DNA of 64,000 nucleotides from an uncultured Candidatus Poseidoniales archaeon (GCA_902601345.1 CACKMK010000001.1:62001-126000), one strand, 5' to 3'. Shown: positions 34,844 to 43,581, numbered from the stretch's first letter. Program-made: numbers and translations. The notes: generated by a model from the letters alone, not told the origin.

Positions 34844-35809
34844 CTATTCAGCAGAGTTAGGAGAGTTGTAGAGTAGTGATGGGGATTGATACTTCCTTTC
34901 ATTCATATCATTCTGGTACCTGAGTCCCAATGTGGTGCCATTTTCTTCTATCCATTCTGAGAATTTTATTACACCTAGTGGCTTGTTGTCCGATGCCATA
35001 AGCCCATTCATAAGTCCGCGAATTTCAGCTCTAGTTATGACTCTGTCACCGACAAGAATTCCAACAATCTTGCCAAAAACCCACGCAACTATCGGTGGAA
35101 GGGGAATTATCGCTCTTCTGAGCCCCATAGATTGTGAAATTAATTTCACGTACTCATAATAAGAAAATTTTTCGGGCCCTGCAACGTCCAAAATCACATT
35201 CTCATTCAGGGTTCCTTGTTCCACGGCTACTCGAGCAACATCCGATATGTGCACAGGTTGTATAGGGTAAGATCCTAGGCCGAAAACGCCGAAAACAGGA
35301 AATCTGCGTAAAAGCCATGCCATATTGTTGATCAATACATCTCTCTTACCACCAAAAAATACCGTGGGCCGCAGAATTGCATGGGATAACTTCGATTCGG
35401 TTATCATTTTCTCAACTTCCATCTTACCAATGAAATATGTCCAATCGGGAGCCTTGTCAGGATGCGCGACAGAAAAGTGCACTATCCTCCTTATTCCTGC
35501 ATCCTCAGCTGCGGAGATTAGATTCCTTGTATTTGCCACGGCTAAGTCGTGCGCATATCCGCCTTCCCTGTCTTTGTACCTTACCCAATACGTGTTGTAT
35601 AGAACATCTGCATCAGAAAGAGATGATACCATCGAATCATGGTCTGTAAAATTAATTGGTCTTACTTCCAATTGGCCGTTGAATGGATCGTCCCTTCCTA
35701 TCGCATTTGTAAGAGTCCTAACTCTGTGGCCGCAATTCAACAACTCCTTGGCTATCCAACGTCCAGAGTAGCCAAATGCTCCAGTAACAACATGAACATC
35801 TTTTGCCAC
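34844..35809 (-). CDS. NDUFA9-like NAD(P)-binding SDR protein
   Basis: A 321-residue atypical short-chain dehydrogenase. The Rossmann motif is VTGAFGYSGRWIAKEL (TGxxGxxG). The middle has HFSVAHPDKAPDWTYFIGKMEVEKMI, where YFIGK is the Yx3K active-site pair, and LRPTVFFGG and QPVHISDVARVAV follow. This pattern is close to complex I assembly subunit NDUFA9 and related NmrA-like sugar or quinone-associated proteins. The actual substrate is unknown. It is a single gene, minus strand. Confidence 0.8.
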   Translation of the reverse strand: MAKDVHVVTGAFGYSGRWIAKELLNCGHRVRTLTNAIGRDDPFNGQLEVRPINFTDHDSMVSSLSDADVLYNTYWVRYKDREGGYAHDLAVANTRNLISAAEDAGIRRIVHFSVAHPDKAPDWTYFIGKMEVEKMITESKLSHAILRPTVFFGGKRDVLINNMAWLLRRFPVFGVFGLGSYPIQPVHISDVARVAVEQGTLNENVILDVAGPEKFSYYEYVKLISQSMGLRRAIIPLPPIVAWVFGKIVGILVGDRVITRAEIRGLMNGLMASDNKPLGVIKFSEWIEENGTTLGLRYQNDMNERKYQSPSLLYNSPNSAE

Positions 35810-36115
35810 AATGCTGGGAATACGCGAGTGAACATTATCTTAACCGCATTAGATCGGAGAGTACTGCCATGTGTTCCGTCAAATGAGGCTGACACCTGAT
35901 CCTACCACGCCTCTCGTTGTTGTAATGAATAAGAGGAAGCCTCCGAATAAAACTGGGGGGGGCTTCCAGTAATATTCCAAGAGTAGTTGAGTATGATATT
36001 CCTAGTGGGAACGTTGCTAGATATTTCCCAGAAGCCAACCTGCTTATTCCACTAAATAGCGTAGCCGGCTAGAGCAATGCTATTACCAGCGAAACAGTAA
36101 TCGTTAATATCACGT
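35810..36115. other. Gap without a clear gene, containing one strong hairpin
   Basis: About 306 bases between the epimerase and TPR genes. A 67-codon minus-strand frame (35835-36038) lacks protein-like character. The main feature is a hairpin at 35935-35967. No tRNA or conserved motif was recognised; a small RNA is possible. Confidence 0.5.
35935..35967. other. Ten-base-pair hairpin
   Basis: GGAAGCCTCC (35935-35944) pairs with GGGGGCTTCC (35958-35967) with one G-T wobble and a 13-base loop. It lies inside a 306-base noncoding gap upstream of the divergently read epimerase gene and downstream of the TPR gene. It may be part of a structured RNA or a terminator; no T-run follows closely. Confidence 0.5.
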
Positions 36116-37309
36116 CTATCTGATACCCCGGGCTTGTCTTTTTGCCTGTTCTCTGGCTAAAACCCTGCACCTACTTATCTGCTTCTCGCAGAGTTCAGCC
36201 TCGGACTCATTGAGACCCCTTTCTAAGGATTGAGAGAAGCATTTTATTGCATCATCGAACATTTCTACCGCGGCATAAGATGACCCCATATTGAACAAAG
36301 TCCTCCCTGATACAGATTTGGGGTCCAAACCTATAGCAGTATGATATGCGACAATACTCTCAGGGTATCTACCTTCATTGTACAACGCATTGCCTCTTCC
36401 ATTCTGTGCCTTTACCCTAAGCTCGACTTCATTGGAAGGACATCCCCCAATGGCCTTCTCGAAGCTAGAAAGTGCCTCATCGTTCTTTCCTTCATTTAAC
36501 AGCTTAATCCCCATGTTATACCAACCCATAGAATCCTCGAGACTTCCTCTTTCCTCGGCGACTGGTACTGAACGCACCTCATCCGCTGCGATGAGAAAAA
36601 GCTCATCATCGTCAACATCATCATTAGTTACTGGAGTTTTCTCTGGCTCAGATTGTATGTTACTATCTGATTCAATTTTGTCTGCCCTGTTCATACATTG
36701 TACAGCACGGTCTTCGTAGCCCGCTGACATCAATGCTTCACCTAGCCCCCTCCAAACCTCGGGAGAATCGGGAGTCTGCTCTAAAAGATCCTTCCAGATT
36801 GAAACAGCAGTTGAATGATCACCTGATGAGGATAGAGAACGAGCCTCCTCGTGCCTACTAGACTCTTCGGAAACAGGGGGATTGCCAAAATCCTGGATTT
36901 GATCAACTGGATCTTCAAGAATCGGTTTTGACTCAATGAAAACTAGCTCCTGGGATTCCTCGGGCTTGGATACTGAGGCAATTTTATGCAGTTTCTCATC
37001 TTGTTCGAGATGGGGAAGTGCTCTTCTCGCAAAATCACTGGCCCTATCAGGTTCATTCTCTGCTAGAAGATAGGCTAGATTGGCCAGAGTTGGCGGGTGA
37101 TCTGGATATTTCTCGTCACATTTCTCAAAGGCCTCAATTGCATCTTTCAATGACCCAGTCTTGCTGTACAATACTCCTAGACAAAACAAGGCTGTGGCAT
37201 TATTCTCGTCCATACTAAGAGCATCAAGATATGTCAGTATAGCTGTTGAGTAATCTCCGCTATTGGTTTGATTAGCGCCTAATTCCAAAAACTCAATGAG
37301 AGCACTCAT
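36116..37309 (-). CDS. TPR-repeat protein
   Basis: About 397 residues from ATG 37309 (MSALIEFLELGANQTNSG). Tetratricopeptide repeats are visible in two blocks, about residues 10-110 (YSTAILTYLDALSMDENNATALFCLGVLY and the next unit) and about 160-380. A Glu-rich linker separates them. The repeat consensus (A at 8, G/A at 20, P at 32) recurs at least six times. Soluble; likely a protein-interaction scaffold. Partners cannot be inferred; it is monocistronic and divergent from the FMN reductase. Confidence 0.85.
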   Translation of the reverse strand: MSALIEFLELGANQTNSGDYSTAILTYLDALSMDENNATALFCLGVLYSKTGSLKDAIEAFEKCDEKYPDHPPTLANLAYLLAENEPDRASDFARRALPHLEQDEKLHKIASVSKPEESQELVFIESKPILEDPVDQIQDFGNPPVSEESSRHEEARSLSSSGDHSTAVSIWKDLLEQTPDSPEVWRGLGEALMSAGYEDRAVQCMNRADKIESDSNIQSEPEKTPVTNDDVDDDELFLIAADEVRSVPVAEERGSLEDSMGWYNMGIKLLNEGKNDEALSSFEKAIGGCPSNEVELRVKAQNGRGNALYNEGRYPESIVAYHTAIGLDPKSVSGRTLFNMGSSYAAVEMFDDAIKCFSQSLERGLNESEAELCEKQISRCRVLAREQAKRQARGIR

Positions 37310-37395
37310 GACCGTTGGGAAACTCACCAATCAATAAGTATTCTGAAATATAGTAGAAAGGTACAATTGAAGACTGATTGCCATTTGTGTTGTTC

Positions 37396-37941
37396 ATGGA
37401 CGAGCCGATAGTTGTGATGGGCATTTGCGGCTCCTACGATCTAGACTCAGCTAACGGCAGAATGCTAGAGCTAATACTCAGAGAGTGTAGGAGTATCGGT
37501 GCAGAAACAGTGGTCTGGGACCATGGAAAGAGGCCTTTGCCCCTTGTTGGAGCAGAAGGTTCGTGGGATGATTCAAACGTCAAGGACTACCAAGAAATGG
37601 CAGTTTCTGCAGATGCCTACGTTCTTTCGAGTCCAGAATATCACGGAACCATGAGTGGCGTGATGAAGAATAGCCTTGATTGGTTGTATTCAAAGCATAC
37701 ATCTGGCAAGGTTTTCGCTTTAGTTTGTACTCTAGGAGGTCAAACCAGCAATAACACACTGAACCACATGAGAATAGCAGCGAGGTGGATACATGGCTGG
37801 GTGATTCCAGAACAAGTGGCTGTACCACACATTAAGGGTGCTTTTGACGAAGACGGAGAACTTATTAGTTCAGATATTAATGATCGTGTTCTGTCTATTT
37901 CAACATCATTGATAGAAAATACTACCAAATTGAGGAGGTAG
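37396..37941 (+). CDS. NADPH-dependent FMN reductase-like flavoprotein
   Basis: About 181 residues from ATG 37396; an upstream TTG at 37378 adds six. GICGSYDLDSANGRMLELIL is the FMN-phosphate loop, and SSPEYHGTMSGVMKNSLDWLY is the signature of the NADPH-dependent FMN reductase (flavodoxin-like) family. These enzymes reduce FMN, quinones or azo compounds. Only two bases separate its stop from a 57-codon ORF, which is followed 7 bases later by a PqqD-like gene, so the three form one operon. Confidence 0.88.
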   Translation: MDEPIVVMGICGSYDLDSANGRMLELILRECRSIGAETVVWDHGKRPLPLVGAEGSWDDSNVKDYQEMAVSADAYVLSSPEYHGTMSGVMKNSLDWLYSKHTSGKVFALVCTLGGQTSNNTLNHMRIAARWIHGWVIPEQVAVPHIKGAFDEDGELISSDINDRVLSISTSLIENTTKLRR

Positions 37942-37943
37942 TA

Positions 37944-38117
37944 GTGTCCGGTGAATCCCTCTCTGCCGAGCTGGTCTATTCCTTATTGCTGATGTCTATC
38001 GCCGGAGTCGCGGCTTGGTGGTCTAGGTATATCATAGAGAATATCGTTGCATTAAGAATCGCAGTTTTTGTCGGAGTTTCTTCCTCAATATTTATGATAA
38101 TCAATTTCCCAGGATGA
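37944..38117 (+). CDS. 57-residue two-helix membrane peptide
   Basis: Starts with GTG at 37944, two bases after the FMN reductase stop, and ends with TGA at 38115-38117, seven bases before the PqqD-like ATG. The translation has a short acidic N-terminus, a hydrophobic helix (about 10-25, with SLLLMSIAGVAAWW), a basic turn (SRYIIEN) and a second helix (about 34-54, with IAVFVGVSSSIFMII). Tight spacing on both sides supports real expression. Function unknown; a RiPP-precursor role is possible only because of the PqqD-like neighbour. Confidence 0.6.
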   Translation: MSGESLSAELVYSLLLMSIAGVAAWWSRYIIENIVALRIAVFVGVSSSIFMIINFPG

Positions 38118-38124
38118 TGCTGAT

Positions 38125-38484
38125 ATGGACATATTTCCAGTAAGGCGCCAAGTAGAATGGACAATCTTAGGAAGTGGATGTATTGAAATCACTTTAGACA
38201 AGAATCTCAGTAAAATCGAGACAAAGGTGGCTAGGATTTTCGGTGCACCAACGTTCGTAAGGCGTCCAATGGACAAAATGAACAGCGCTCTCTGGATTTT
38301 AATGGACGGAACGCGCAACGTTCGAACAATCATGAAGGAAATGGATGCCCAATTTAATGAAGCGATTTCTCCGGTAGAAGAGAGAGTGAGCAACTCAATT
38401 GCACAGTTTGTAGAATTGGGATTAGTGTCGCTTACTAGTAAGAAAGGAGGCTTCGATTGGGATATCGGGGGCTCTGTTGTCTGA
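38125..38484 (+). CDS. PqqD-like small protein
   Basis: A 119-residue protein. The C-terminal two thirds fit the PqqD/HPr-rel-A type winged-helix-like fold: RRPMDKMNSALWILMDGTRNV, then IMKEMDAQF and FVELGLVSL. PqqD-type domains bind precursor peptides for radical SAM maturases, but many stand-alone copies have unknown jobs. The N-terminal 50 residues include FPVRRQVEWTILGSG, the usual entry strand. Last gene of the FMN reductase-peptide-PqqD operon; its stop lies two bases from the convergent gene's stop. No radical SAM maturase is adjacent. Confidence 0.68.
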   Translation: MDIFPVRRQVEWTILGSGCIEITLDKNLSKIETKVARIFGAPTFVRRPMDKMNSALWILMDGTRNVRTIMKEMDAQFNEAISPVEERVSNSIAQFVELGLVSLTSKKGGFDWDIGGSVV

Positions 38485-38486
38485 CA

Positions 38487-39338
38487 TTAATTGTCGACCG
38501 ATGCTCTTTTGCCCTCATTGCGACTCTCCCTGTACCTCGCAGAGAAGTAAATCATCAATGGTATTACTAAAACGAGGAAAAAGCATCCAACCAGCGCAGA
38601 GAAGCTGTAAACGGTTTCTTGAACAGGATTGATTTTGAACTTCGACAAGGAAACAAGTTCATGGGAAGAAAACTCCGATTCGACTAGCATTCCCGCACTA
38701 GGATTAGTTTCACCATCGCTAACAACCTTCACCTTCCATGTGATCGTCTTTTGCGCACTGGAAATTAGAGAGTCGGCTTCTTCCTGTGCACTTTCTAAGT
38801 TCTCACTCTCCAGATAGCCCTTACCCTTGATTGGCAATTCCAGAGACACTCGGCCTCTTAGAGTTCCGCTGCCATTTACTAAGTCCATAGTATGCGTTCT
38901 GCTATATTCACACGTATCGAGGATGTCCGAATAATCTGAGTTTGGCTCATTGCAAACATAGCTCTGATCAGTTAGACCTAAATTTGGCGAGTGAGACCAA
39001 TTTGTACCCTCTGCTTCGACAATTAGAGTTGAGCCTGAAGGTGCGTCGTATACAGTGAAATTTACCCAAGTTATCGCATCTGTTGTGGTATAGTACCACT
39101 GAGCCAGTCCCTCCGACTCTTGAGTAAGATCCATAGATTCATGTTCGTTTGTTGTGTTGTATTCGTAGTACTCAGAATCAACAGTGTTTGAGTATACTGC
39201 ATAGGACAGTAGCACGATTAACGTCATTCCCGTTCCAATCATGGTACGAAGCATGTTCGGATTCTTCGACAGTGATTTCTTCACGATTTTTTGCAAATGG
39301 CCCCAATTATTCAATGCTTGTTGTGAGAAAACATCCAA
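38487..39338 (-). CDS. Membrane protein with extracytoplasmic domain, unknown
   Basis: A 283-residue protein. A basic N-terminus leads to TM1 at about 33-50. A Ser/Thr/Asn/Glu-rich domain (about 51-240) follows, with several N-x-S/T sequons and a Cys pair (YVCNEP, DTCEYS) that could form a disulfide outside the cell. TM2 is at about 245-268, with a basic cytoplasmic tail. I do not recognise the family. It abuts the convergent PqqD-like gene and is divergent from the ribosomal operon with 72 bases between starts. Confidence 0.68.
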   Translation of the reverse strand: MDVFSQQALNNWGHLQKIVKKSLSKNPNMLRTMIGTGMTLIVLLSYAVYSNTVDSEYYEYNTTNEHESMDLTQESEGLAQWYYTTTDAITWVNFTVYDAPSGSTLIVEAEGTNWSHSPNLGLTDQSYVCNEPNSDYSDILDTCEYSRTHTMDLVNGSGTLRGRVSLELPIKGKGYLESENLESAQEEADSLISSAQKTITWKVKVVSDGETNPSAGMLVESEFSSHELVSLSKFKINPVQETVYSFSALVGCFFLVLVIPLMIYFSARYRESRNEGKRASVDN

Positions 39339-39367
39339 TGGGAATCAGCAAAACCGTGTCATCACGG

Positions 39368-39374
39368 TTAAATA
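39368..39374 (+). promoter_or_regulatory. Candidate TATA box for ribosomal-protein operon
   Basis: TTAAATA lies 37-43 bases before the eS19 ATG, implying a short leader of about ten bases; GGTGAAGGT just before the ATG may serve as ribosome-binding site. By eye only. Confidence 0.35.
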
Positions 39375-39410
39375 CAGTCTGTTGGACGGGCGGGACGCAC
39401 GGGTGAAGGT

Positions 39411-39881
39411 ATGACGACTTACTATGACGTACCAGCTGATCTTCTGATTGCCAGTCTTTCTGAGAAATTGAAGTCTTTTGACATGATCTCTGCACCAGAA
39501 TGGGCATCTCAGGTTAAGACTGGCACTCACAGGGAAAGACCTCCCGTTCAAGAAGACTGGTGGCACACTAGAGCGGCATCAGTACTCAGGAAGGTAGCGA
39601 TAAAGGGCCCAATAGGTACTAACAGAATTTCACAAGAGTTCGGGGGATCAAAGGACAGAGGGGTCAAGAAGAATAAAGCTGTGGCGGGGTCAAGGAACGT
39701 CGCTAGGAAGATTCTGCAACAACTCTCTGATTCGGGATTATTGGTCGAATCACTGAATACAGCCGGTAATGTTAACAAGGGTAAAATCGTAAGTTCCAAA
39801 GGACAAGCTCTCCTTGCCGAGGTGGCACATTCAGTAAGGTCGGAAGCAGAAGAAAGGTACCCTGGTTTGGAGAAGTATTGA
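39411..39881 (+). CDS. rps19e: Ribosomal protein eS19
   Basis: A 156-residue small-subunit protein. [20 protein letters not shown] is the typical N-terminus; [19 protein letters not shown] and [18 protein letters not shown] are conserved rRNA-binding segments of the winged-helix eS19 family. It is restricted to archaea and eukaryotes. It leads a tight cluster with eL39, eL31 and eS17. Confidence 0.97.
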   Translation: MTTYYDVPADLLIASLSEKLKSFDMISAPEWASQVKTGTHRERPPVQEDWWHTRAASVLRKVAIKGPIGTNRISQEFGGSKDRGVKKNKAVAGSRNVARKILQQLSDSGLLVESLNTAGNVNKGKIVSSKGQALLAEVAHSVRSEAEERYPGLEKY

Positions 39882-39891
39882 AGGTGGCATC

Positions 39892-40047
39892 ATGGCTAGG
39901 AACAAACCATTCGCGAAGAAGAAGCGCCTGAATAAAGTGACCAAGCAGAATAAGCGTGTCCCGGTTTGGGTTGTAATGAGGACAAATAGGAAGACAAATT
40001 CTCATCCTAAGAGACACATGTGGAGAAGATCCAAACTACAGAGGTGA
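39892..40047 (+). CDS. rpl39e: Ribosomal protein eL39
   Basis: A 51-residue, very basic protein: [15 protein letters not shown], then [13 protein letters not shown] and [14 protein letters not shown], the invariant layout of eL39, which lines the peptide exit tunnel. ATG at 39892, ten bases after the eS19 stop, with GAAGGTGG upstream; stop at 40045-40047, four bases before eL31. Confidence 0.96.
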   Translation: MARNKPFAKKKRLNKVTKQNKRVPVWVVMRTNRKTNSHPKRHMWRRSKLQR

Positions 40048-40051
40048 CCAA

Positions 40052-40315
40052 ATGGCAGAAGTTAAGGAAATCACAATACCACTCAGGGCTGCTTGGAAGG
40101 TTCCACGAACAGGCAGGGCAAAAAGAGCCATGGCCGAAGTAAAGAATCATGTTTCTAGACACATGAAAAGAGGTGACGATGAGGAAATCTGGATAGATGA
40201 ATCTGTTAATCATGCTATTTGGGCTAGGGGTATGCAGAATCCACCCAGAAAGATCAAGGTAGTATGTACTAGGGAAGAAGGTTTTCCGTTAGAGGTTAAA
40301 TTACTGGAGGATTGA
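40052..40315 (+). CDS. rpl31e: Ribosomal protein eL31
   Basis: An 87-residue large-subunit protein. [20 protein letters not shown] and [10 protein letters not shown] match archaeal eL31; length is normal. It sits four bases after eL39 and one base before eS17, within the same operon. Confidence 0.96.
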   Translation: MAEVKEITIPLRAAWKVPRTGRAKRAMAEVKNHVSRHMKRGDDEEIWIDESVNHAIWARGMQNPPRKIKVVCTREEGFPLEVKLLED

Positions 40316-40316
40316 A

Positions 40317-40508
40317 ATGGGAAATATCAGGCCTTCTTTTATCAAAAGCAGAGCTCTAAGGCTTGTCGAGATGTATCCCGATCAATTCACAGACGATTTT
40401 GACACTAACAAGCATCTAGTTTCTGAGTTCACTGATGTAGGCAATAAAAGGATGAGAAATTGGATTGCAGGTTATATCACTCGATATAAACAGCGCAGAG
40501 TCGATTAG
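40317..40508 (+). CDS. rps17e: Ribosomal protein eS17
   Basis: A 63-residue small-subunit protein: [34 protein letters not shown] and [12 protein letters not shown] match the short archaeal form of eS17. Adjacent to eL31, and 36 bases before trmJ. Confidence 0.93.
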   Translation: MGNIRPSFIKSRALRLVEMYPDQFTDDFDTNKHLVSEFTDVGNKRMRNWIAGYITRYKQRRVD

Positions 40509-40544
40509 CGAATCACTCATCACCAGTTACCCATTCAAAGTATC

Positions 40545-41297
40545 ATGGGAGACAGGAGACCTCAGGATCTGCCTACATTCTCCCAAAACGTATGCGTCAT
40601 CCTAGTAAAGCCAGAGCATGATGGTAACATTGGTGCAGTGGCACGTTCGATGTTAAATTTTGGAATTAACGATCTAAGGGTTGTTGGCAGGGATGGAGAT
40701 TGGTCCGAGGAGGCGAGGAGGAGGGCGAAGAATGCACAAACAGTGCTTGATGAAGCCAGAGTCGTTGATACGTTTGAAGAGGGCGTTGCGGACTGCTCAT
40801 TAGTCGTTGGAACCTCTGGAAAAAGAGAAGAGGGCGACAAGACAGCGAAGAGGCATTTCCTCCTTCCTGAGGAGCTCCCAGAGAGGCTTTCAGGGATTGA
40901 GGGTAGAGTGGCGATAGTATTCGGCCCCGAAGGAAAGGGGCTATTGAATGAGCAGCTGTTGATGTGTGATTTGCTTGTAACCGTACCCACATGGGAGGGT
41001 TATCCCATACTCAATCTAAGTCATGCTGTATCTATAATCTGCTTTTCTTGGTACGTAAACTCTGATACAACTAACCCACCGGGGACTGGAGGTAGGCTAC
41101 TTAATCCTAAATTAAGAGCCAAACTGAGGTCTGAGACTAAGAGGCTAGTAGAAGCAATGCCAACTAAGGACCATAAGAGGAAGGGGATAGAAAATACTCT
41201 TCTCAGAGTACTATTCAGGGGCCTTCCTAAGGATGATGAGATACACCGGATACTCGGTATCATAACACAGGCTGCCGATTCGTTCGAGCAAACTTGA
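40545..41297 (+). CDS. trmJ: tRNA (cytidine/uridine-32-2'-O)-methyltransferase TrmJ-like
   Basis: A 250-residue SPOUT (SpoU) methyltransferase. KPEHDGNIGAVARSMLNFG is motif 1 with the catalytic Arg, VAIVFGPEGKGL motif 2 and LNLSHAVSIICF motif 3, which together form the SAM-binding knot. TrmJ 2'-O-methylates position 32 of tRNA. The C-terminal extension (about 180-250) is typical for TrmJ dimers. It follows the ribosomal genes and may share their transcript. ATG at 40545. Confidence 0.88.
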   Translation: MGDRRPQDLPTFSQNVCVILVKPEHDGNIGAVARSMLNFGINDLRVVGRDGDWSEEARRRAKNAQTVLDEARVVDTFEEGVADCSLVVGTSGKREEGDKTAKRHFLLPEELPERLSGIEGRVAIVFGPEGKGLLNEQLLMCDLLVTVPTWEGYPILNLSHAVSIICFSWYVNSDTTNPPGTGGRLLNPKLRAKLRSETKRLVEAMPTKDHKRKGIENTLLRVLFRGLPKDDEIHRILGIITQAADSFEQT

Positions 41298-41321
41298 GTA
41301 TAATTACCCGTATATGAGATA

Positions 41322-41777
41322 CTATTCGTCGTACCAGCTCGCCCATGATTTGGGAGTCTCCCTGACATGGAATGCTCTCAGGATTAGAGAATTCCCGTAG
41401 GATGATGAGATATGGGGCTCTACCTGTTCAAATGCCCACTTAGCAAGGTTCTCCGCTGTAGGAATGAATGGGAGAATCACGGTTCGATGCCCAGTTTCCA
41501 TCATCCTAAGCGCGTCCAGGGCTACTTCGTCATCCTCGAACACCAGGAAGGCGTGATCGACTACATCGTGGATATGTGTATTTAGAATCTCAGAAACTTC
41601 GGAGAAGTCAATTAACATTCCCTCTTCTGATACTCCCCTCTTTGTCACAACATCACCCTCCAACTCTGCCTCCCACCTATATCTGTGGCCATGCATATGC
41701 CTACATTTGCTACTATGGTTGGGTACCCTGTGGCCAGTATCTGTCTCAACCCATCTTCGTATTCTATTCGGCATCAT
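41322..41777 (-). CDS. queD: 6-carboxy-tetrahydropterin synthase QueD
   Basis: A 151-residue T-fold enzyme. Zinc ligands are in TGHRVPNHSSKCRHMHGHRY, where the Cys is catalytic. It converts dihydroneopterin triphosphate to 6-carboxy-tetrahydropterin, the second step toward preQ0. It is the last gene of the preQ0 operon, and its start overlaps the msrB stop by 14 bases. The C-terminal WYDE is a family variant. Confidence 0.9.
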   Translation of the reverse strand: MMPNRIRRWVETDTGHRVPNHSSKCRHMHGHRYRWEAELEGDVVTKRGVSEEGMLIDFSEVSEILNTHIHDVVDHAFLVFEDDEVALDALRMMETGHRTVILPFIPTAENLAKWAFEQVEPHISSSYGNSLILRAFHVRETPKSWASWYDE

Positions 41778-42189
41778 CTACCTCCAATTCGAAGTCTATA
41801 CTTGCTGAGTTAATGCAATATCTCTCGCCACCGAATTCAATAGGTCCGTCATCAAAAACATGGCCCAGGTGAGCGTCACATGAGCCGCACCTTACCTCAA
41901 TTCTTAACATCCCATAGGAGTTATCGCGTATCCTCTTAATTCCGGCATTTTGATCCTCTGTGTGAAATGCTGGCCAACCACATCTAGAGTCATACTTCAT
42001 CTTAGAGGTAAATAATAAATGCCCGCAACAAATACACCGATAATCCCCTTTTCTGTCCTCCATGTAGTGAATTCCTGTATTGGGTGGCTCTGTACCTGCT
42101 TCCCTAGTAACGTGATATTGAACATCTGTGAGCCTTTCTCTCCATTCCGGATCCCTCTCTGGGTCAAATCTTGGAAGATCGTCACTCAT
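41764..42189 (-). CDS. msrB: Peptide methionine (R)-S-oxide reductase MsrB
   Basis: About 141 residues from ATG 42189 (MSDDLPRFDPERDPEW), overlapping queC by 8 bases; the frame continues to 42222. Two zinc CxxC pairs (CICC and CGSC), the resolving Cys in SRCGWPAF and the catalytic Cys in RYCINSASIDF are all present, as is DAHLGHVFDDGP. It repairs oxidised methionine using thioredoxin. Its place between queC and queD is unexpected; its role in the operon is unclear beyond shared transcription. Confidence 0.94.
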   Translation of the reverse strand: MSDDLPRFDPERDPEWRERLTDVQYHVTREAGTEPPNTGIHYMEDRKGDYRCICCGHLLFTSKMKYDSRCGWPAFHTEDQNAGIKRIRDNSYGMLRIEVRCGSCDAHLGHVFDDGPIEFGGERYCINSASIDFELEVDDAE

Positions 42190-42964
42190 CTTGTTCACCC
42201 TGCCTCTCCTGGTCCAATGCATAGTTCAAAACTGAGTCCCAATCGTACACGTACTCCAGTGGATCCACTCTCCCTATGGCGTGGAACGCTAGTATCCTTT
42301 CAACATCAGCACCAGATCTACCAGAGCTCCGACCATTCGTGTCCGGATTGTAAGATGTGTTAGTGTTGGAAAAGACAATATCGAAATCTAACCCAAGTGA
42401 GGCACAGGATTCTAAAGCGTCCTGAAGTATGTTCGTCTTGTCAAAAGAGATGTATGGGAGATGGAAAGAAACGCGGTCGCTATCCCAGTTTCCAACAGAG
42501 AATGCCTTCTCCAGAGAATGGTAGAATTCGGGTCTGCAATCGGGATATATTTCATGATCGCCACTATGCACACCTAGGGCAATCCTAACTTGGCAGTTCT
42601 GGGAAATAGCAGTACTCAGAGCCCGAGCGTATAGAATCGATGAGAAAATAGCATTCCTATTGGGAACTACTGTCTGCTTCATTTGCTCTGACTCATAATG
42701 CCCCTCTGGAACAGTTAATTGCTCGCTAGTCAGAGCTGAGTGTAGAGACATCATTGCAGAGCTAAGGTCTACAATGTAATGCGCGACGTTATGGCCATTC
42801 TCTCTCAGATAAGTGATGTTGGCTCTAGCTCGATCTATCTCAATGATGTGTTTCTGTCCGTAGTCATAGGAAATGCAAGTAATATCATCTCCTTCTGCTA
42901 TCATCCTCAATAGCAGCGATGTGCTGTCCATGCCACCAGACAGCGACATTACTGACCTATTCAT
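42182..42964 (-). CDS. queC: 7-cyano-7-deazaguanine synthase QueC
   Basis: About 260 residues from ATG 42964, overlapping the queE stop by 4 bases; five residues further upstream are possible. The P-loop SGGMDSTSLLL (PP-loop ATPase) and the following VVPNRNAIFSSI match QueC, which makes preQ0 from CDG with ammonia and ATP. In archaea preQ0 goes to archaeosine in tRNA position 15. The C-terminal zinc-binding Cys region of many QueC proteins (C-x-x-C) is not obvious: only isolated Cys residues remain near CASLGLD. Confidence 0.9.
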   Translation of the reverse strand: MNRSVMSLSGGMDSTSLLLRMIAEGDDITCISYDYGQKHIIEIDRARANITYLRENGHNVAHYIVDLSSAMMSLHSALTSEQLTVPEGHYESEQMKQTVVPNRNAIFSSILYARALSTAISQNCQVRIALGVHSGDHEIYPDCRPEFYHSLEKAFSVGNWDSDRVSFHLPYISFDKTNILQDALESCASLGLDFDIVFSNTNTSYNPDTNGRSSGRSGADVERILAFHAIGRVDPLEYVYDWDSVLNYALDQERQGEQDE

Positions 42965-43581
42965 AATACTCCCATCCACTTATGTGTCTGGAGGCTCAAT
43001 CGCCAACCGGGACTATCCTTGACGAGTCGCTCTACTATCTGGAAGCTCTTGCCATTTTCCTCAATCGATTCACCCTCGACATAACATGGCTGGATATAGA
43101 GATGGTTGAAGCCCCTCTTCAACTCATCATACAAAGCCAGGTCTTGTCCGCAATATACTACCTTCAGCTCATCACCGGTTCTCTGCTTTATCGAAACATT
43201 CGGATATAATTGATCCTTCGGACTAACACATATCCAGTCGACGATAGGGTCGATTGGAATTGTTCCATTGGTCTCAATTGAGAGGTTGATTCCGTGTTCT
43301 TTTAGCCTCTTACCAATGATTGAAAGATCCTGCATCGCAGGCTCTCCGCCCGTGAATATCACTCTGTTGCAGTCGTAGCTTAGTACTTCTTCGATAATCG
43401 AATTGATGTCCATTTCTTCGAATGTCATAAAGTCGGTATCGCACCACTCACATCTAAGATTGCAATTTCCGAATCTGATGAAGACATGCGGAATGCCGGT
43501 ATGAAATCCCTCTCCCTGAACAGAGTGAAAAATCTCAACGATTGGGAATTTTTGCAGATGATCACCCCTGCAAATTTCCAC
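42961..43581 (-). CDS. queE: 7-carboxy-7-deazaguanine synthase QueE
   Basis: A 206-residue radical SAM enzyme with the cluster motif C40-x3-C44-x2-C47 (GNCNLRCEWCDTDF), HSVQGEGFHTGIPHVFIR before it and FTGGEPAMQ after it, the standard QueE pattern. It rearranges 6-carboxy-tetrahydropterin to CDG. The ATG at 43581 overlaps the folE end by 20 bases, and the stop overlaps queC. Confidence 0.93.
   Translation of the reverse strand: MEICRGDHLQKFPIVEIFHSVQGEGFHTGIPHVFIRFGNCNLRCEWCDTDFMTFEEMDINSIIEEVLSYDCNRVIFTGGEPAMQDLSIIGKRLKEHGINLSIETNGTIPIDPIVDWICVSPKDQLYPNVSIKQRTGDELKVVYCGQDLALYDELKRGFNHLYIQPCYVEGESIEENGKSFQIVERLVKDSPGWRLSLQTHKWMGVL

Noticed and set aside
35835..36038. 67-residue minus-strand frame in a noncoding gap
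   Set aside because: No recognizable domain, and it overlaps the hairpin; not credible as a gene.
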